A DNA stretch of 64,000 bases from Siphonodentalium dalli (Eukaryota; Mollusca; Scaphopoda; Gadilida; Siphonodentaliidae), in NCBI GenBank assembly GCA_032622095.1, contig CP136064.1, forward strand, positions 140,633,954-140,697,953. Direction: 5' to 3'. The position numbers and the translations under genes were made by a program. The notes under the pieces were generated by a model that searched no databases, was not told the origin of the DNA, and saw only the letters and a program-made list of their open reading frames with translations. Of this stretch, positions 62,301 to 64,000 are shown piece after piece (position 1 is the stretch's first letter; every line of letters begins with the position of its first letter).

Positions 62301-63694
62301 CTGAGGTCGTTTTCCGTTTATTTCGAAATACTCAGAAACTGATTGCAGTAGGAACGCGAAATCTCTAGCGAATGTAGGCATCGAAGGTTTACTAAATATA
62401 ATGGTATCAGGATTTCCGCCCAATGTTTCTTGGCGGAGTTATGGCCCTTTTGCGATTATTTTTCATTGTTATTATTATTATACTTGACACTTTTGTAATC
62501 ACTATTACTCGAAAAGTACAAGAAGTAGGACACCAAAACTTGGTAAGTAGGTTGGGGTACATGAGTTCTAACCATATGGCCCATAACGATTTTGTCCGCG
62601 CTTTCACCGAGGAGTTATCTCCCTTTATTTGAAAAAATGTCATTTTATTATCTCGGAAATTATAAGCAGAGCATCGAAAATTAGACCGTATGCACATCTC
62701 GATATGCACTACTGCCCACGGGCATAAAAACTTGTGTCCGCGCTTTCCCTGAAGAGTTACCGCCCATAGTTGGCAAACCTCTATTTTATTGTACTCTGTT
62801 GTCCTCCCGTATTATTCCAGATAACTGCATTTGGTTTTTGTAGTCGTATTGACCGTTGTCAGCTTAGTCCAAGGAAGAAAATTTGACAGGGTTGGACATA
62901 TATTTTTACAATAGGATGGGGGTGCCAAATTAAAAAAAAAAATTCGTTACGAATCTCGTCTATTTCTGTGTATGGCTTGACTGTCTAAAGCTGATCAAAT
63001 ACCGCGAAAAAAAATTGAAATCTGAGTAGAAATACCAGAGTTGTGGGCCCTCAAATTTTTTTTTGGGGGGACAATCGGGTTGTCGCCCTATCTCCTTTAA
63101 AACGGACAATCATTGCAAATAGTGACACACTTCTAAGTATCCAGACTATCTAGTGCTCGGTGTGAGCCAAATGTTTCCAGTGTCGGTTCAGTATTGTGGT
63201 TCTGGGGAGGGGTGGTTTATGGTTCAATATTTTATTTAGTCTCCGAATCAGATGAAACTTGGAATATAACATCTACCCTACAAACTTATCACGACGCTGA
63301 AAACAGATCTCAGATCCGTTGGAAAATGGCGGAGATTTGGACCCTCAAAGTTTGAACTTGGGCCCATATGCTTTCCAATAACCGAAATGTTTTTCGTCTC
63401 CGATTCAGATGAAATGCATTCCATACAATATATGTGAGCAGCAGATCACAAAACTGAAAACAATTTTTAAATCCATTGGAAAATAACGGAGTTACGGGTC
63501 TTCAAAATTCGCATTTTGAGCCTGGGTTGACAATTTCCCAATCCCGTCACCCAATTTCGAGGCTGGGGTGGGGTCACTTGCAATCACTTGAGATCAACAT
63601 AAACATGGTAAGGACGTGATATAATCATCCTACTTCCTATTTTCCGTCCCTAAACTACGATGTTTTCAGCTCAAGATTCGCCCTATTATTATAC
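59396..63694 (+). repeat. Recently triplicated 1433-bp monomers
   Basis: Three monomers share a 3-bp loss (ttataagcagagc) at about 59798, 61232 and 62665. The variants cagaattgtggg, caatcggtttg and aatattgacac occur at the corresponding places at about 58738-58825, 60172-60260 and 61606-61693 and are gone by 63040. The amplified unit is therefore out of phase with the chosen monomer start. Confidence 0.9.
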
Positions 63695-64000
63695 TTCCAT
63701 GGTGTAACCAAGGAAGTATATTGTTTTTCTACTGAGGTCGTTTTCCGTTTATTTCGAAATACTCAGAAACTGATTGCAGTAGGAACGCGAAATCTCTAGC
63801 GAATGTAGGCATCGAAGGTTTACTAAATATAATGGTATCAGGATTTCCGCCCAATGTTTCTTGGCGGAGTTATGGCCCTTTTGCGATTATTTTTCATTGT
63901 TATTATTATTATACTTGACACTTTTGTAATCACTATTACTCGAAAAGTACAAGAAGTAGGACACCAAAACTTGGTAAGTAGGTTGGGGTACATGAGTTCT
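63695..64000 (+). repeat. Partial monomer at window end
   Basis: The first 306 bp of a canonical monomer; the array continues past the window. Confidence 0.95.

Larger units (their letters stand above)
12274..64000 (+). repeat. Satellite DNA array, about 1435-bp monomer, at least 51.7 kb
   Basis: Head-to-tail array running to the window edge. Taking the A of acttccatgg as phase, monomers start at 13855, 15290, 16655, 18020, 19454, 20823, 22261, 23696, 25132, 26567, 28003, 29437, 30873, 32308, 33743, 35179, 36614, 38048, 39482, 40917, 42352, 43786, 45221, 46655, 48090, 49524, 50957, 52307, 53657, 55092, 56526, 57962, 59396, 60829, 62262 and 63695. Lengths are 1433-1438 bp except for three of about 1365 and two of 1350. 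Neighbours differ by only a few substitutions and homopolymer changes. Every monomer holds overlapping antisense ORFs of about 101 and 69 codons; these are copies of the same chance frames, not genes. Confidence 0.97.

Noticed and set aside
13855-64000. Overlapping ORFs of about 101 codons (minus) and 69 codons (plus) repeated in every monomer
   Set aside because: They overlap antisense to each other, have low-complexity hydrophobic or unremarkable content, and stay open only because monomers are near identical. Variants with losses (for example 45366-45566, and the lack of the plus-strand frame at 53802 and 56671) carry no sign of selection.
12274-64000. CRISPR-like or rDNA-like repeat array
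   Set aside because: Units are long, contiguous and without unique spacers, and contain no rRNA-like sequence.

Overview
The window reads as nuclear DNA of an invertebrate animal, most likely a marine mollusc such as a bivalve. This rests on AT-rich, repeat-dominated sequence, TATA and AATAAA signals, no bacterial-style operons, and a zinc-finger/P-loop ATPase of a type I associate with invertebrate virus-like elements. The species cannot be read from the sequence. I see no rRNA, tRNA, CRISPR array or ordinary cellular gene.

Region 1 (1-7244, with repeat tails to about 8370) is a giant palindrome. Two inverted arms of about 2.65 kb (1-2653 and 4563-7244) flank a 1.9-kb unique centre. The centre holds one intact gene (2729-4477). 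It encodes a 582-residue protein with a C2H2 finger, a Q/H-rich stretch, an A32/FtsK-like packaging-type ATPase, a second finger, a basic nuclear-localisation-like segment and an acidic tail. Each arm carries a gene for a protein with two PC4-like (ssDNA-binding) domains. Both copies change reading frame at the same place inside the second domain, and the right copy also has an early stop. CRE motifs and a GC-rich minisatellite sit at both arm/centre borders. I interpret this as a virus-derived or virus-like mobile element, incomplete or non-autonomous as seen here. No polymerase, integrase or capsid gene is visible in the window.

Region 2 (about 7560-11100) is gene-poor. It contains a diverged duplication of about 1.3 kb, a cluster of heat-shock-element-like motifs, short direct repeats and a minisatellite arranged in inverted orientation.

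Region 3 (11128-12295) is a retroelement-like or lineage-specific ORF with a CRE/TATA promoter. It is interrupted by one in-frame TGA, and its 3' end runs straight into satellite sequence.

Region 4 (12274-64000, 81% of the window) is one continuous head-to-tail satellite array with a canonical monomer of 1433-1438 bp. Thirty-five complete monomers plus a partial one follow a degenerate, truncated left border. Deletion variants of about 1365 bp (three copies) and 1350 bp (two copies), together with shared point variants at 1-, 2- and 5-monomer spacing, show local amplification and homogenisation. Each monomer is itself built from older diverged submodules and starts with a near-perfect hairpin. 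The short ORFs that recur in every monomer are by-products of copy identity and are not annotated as genes.
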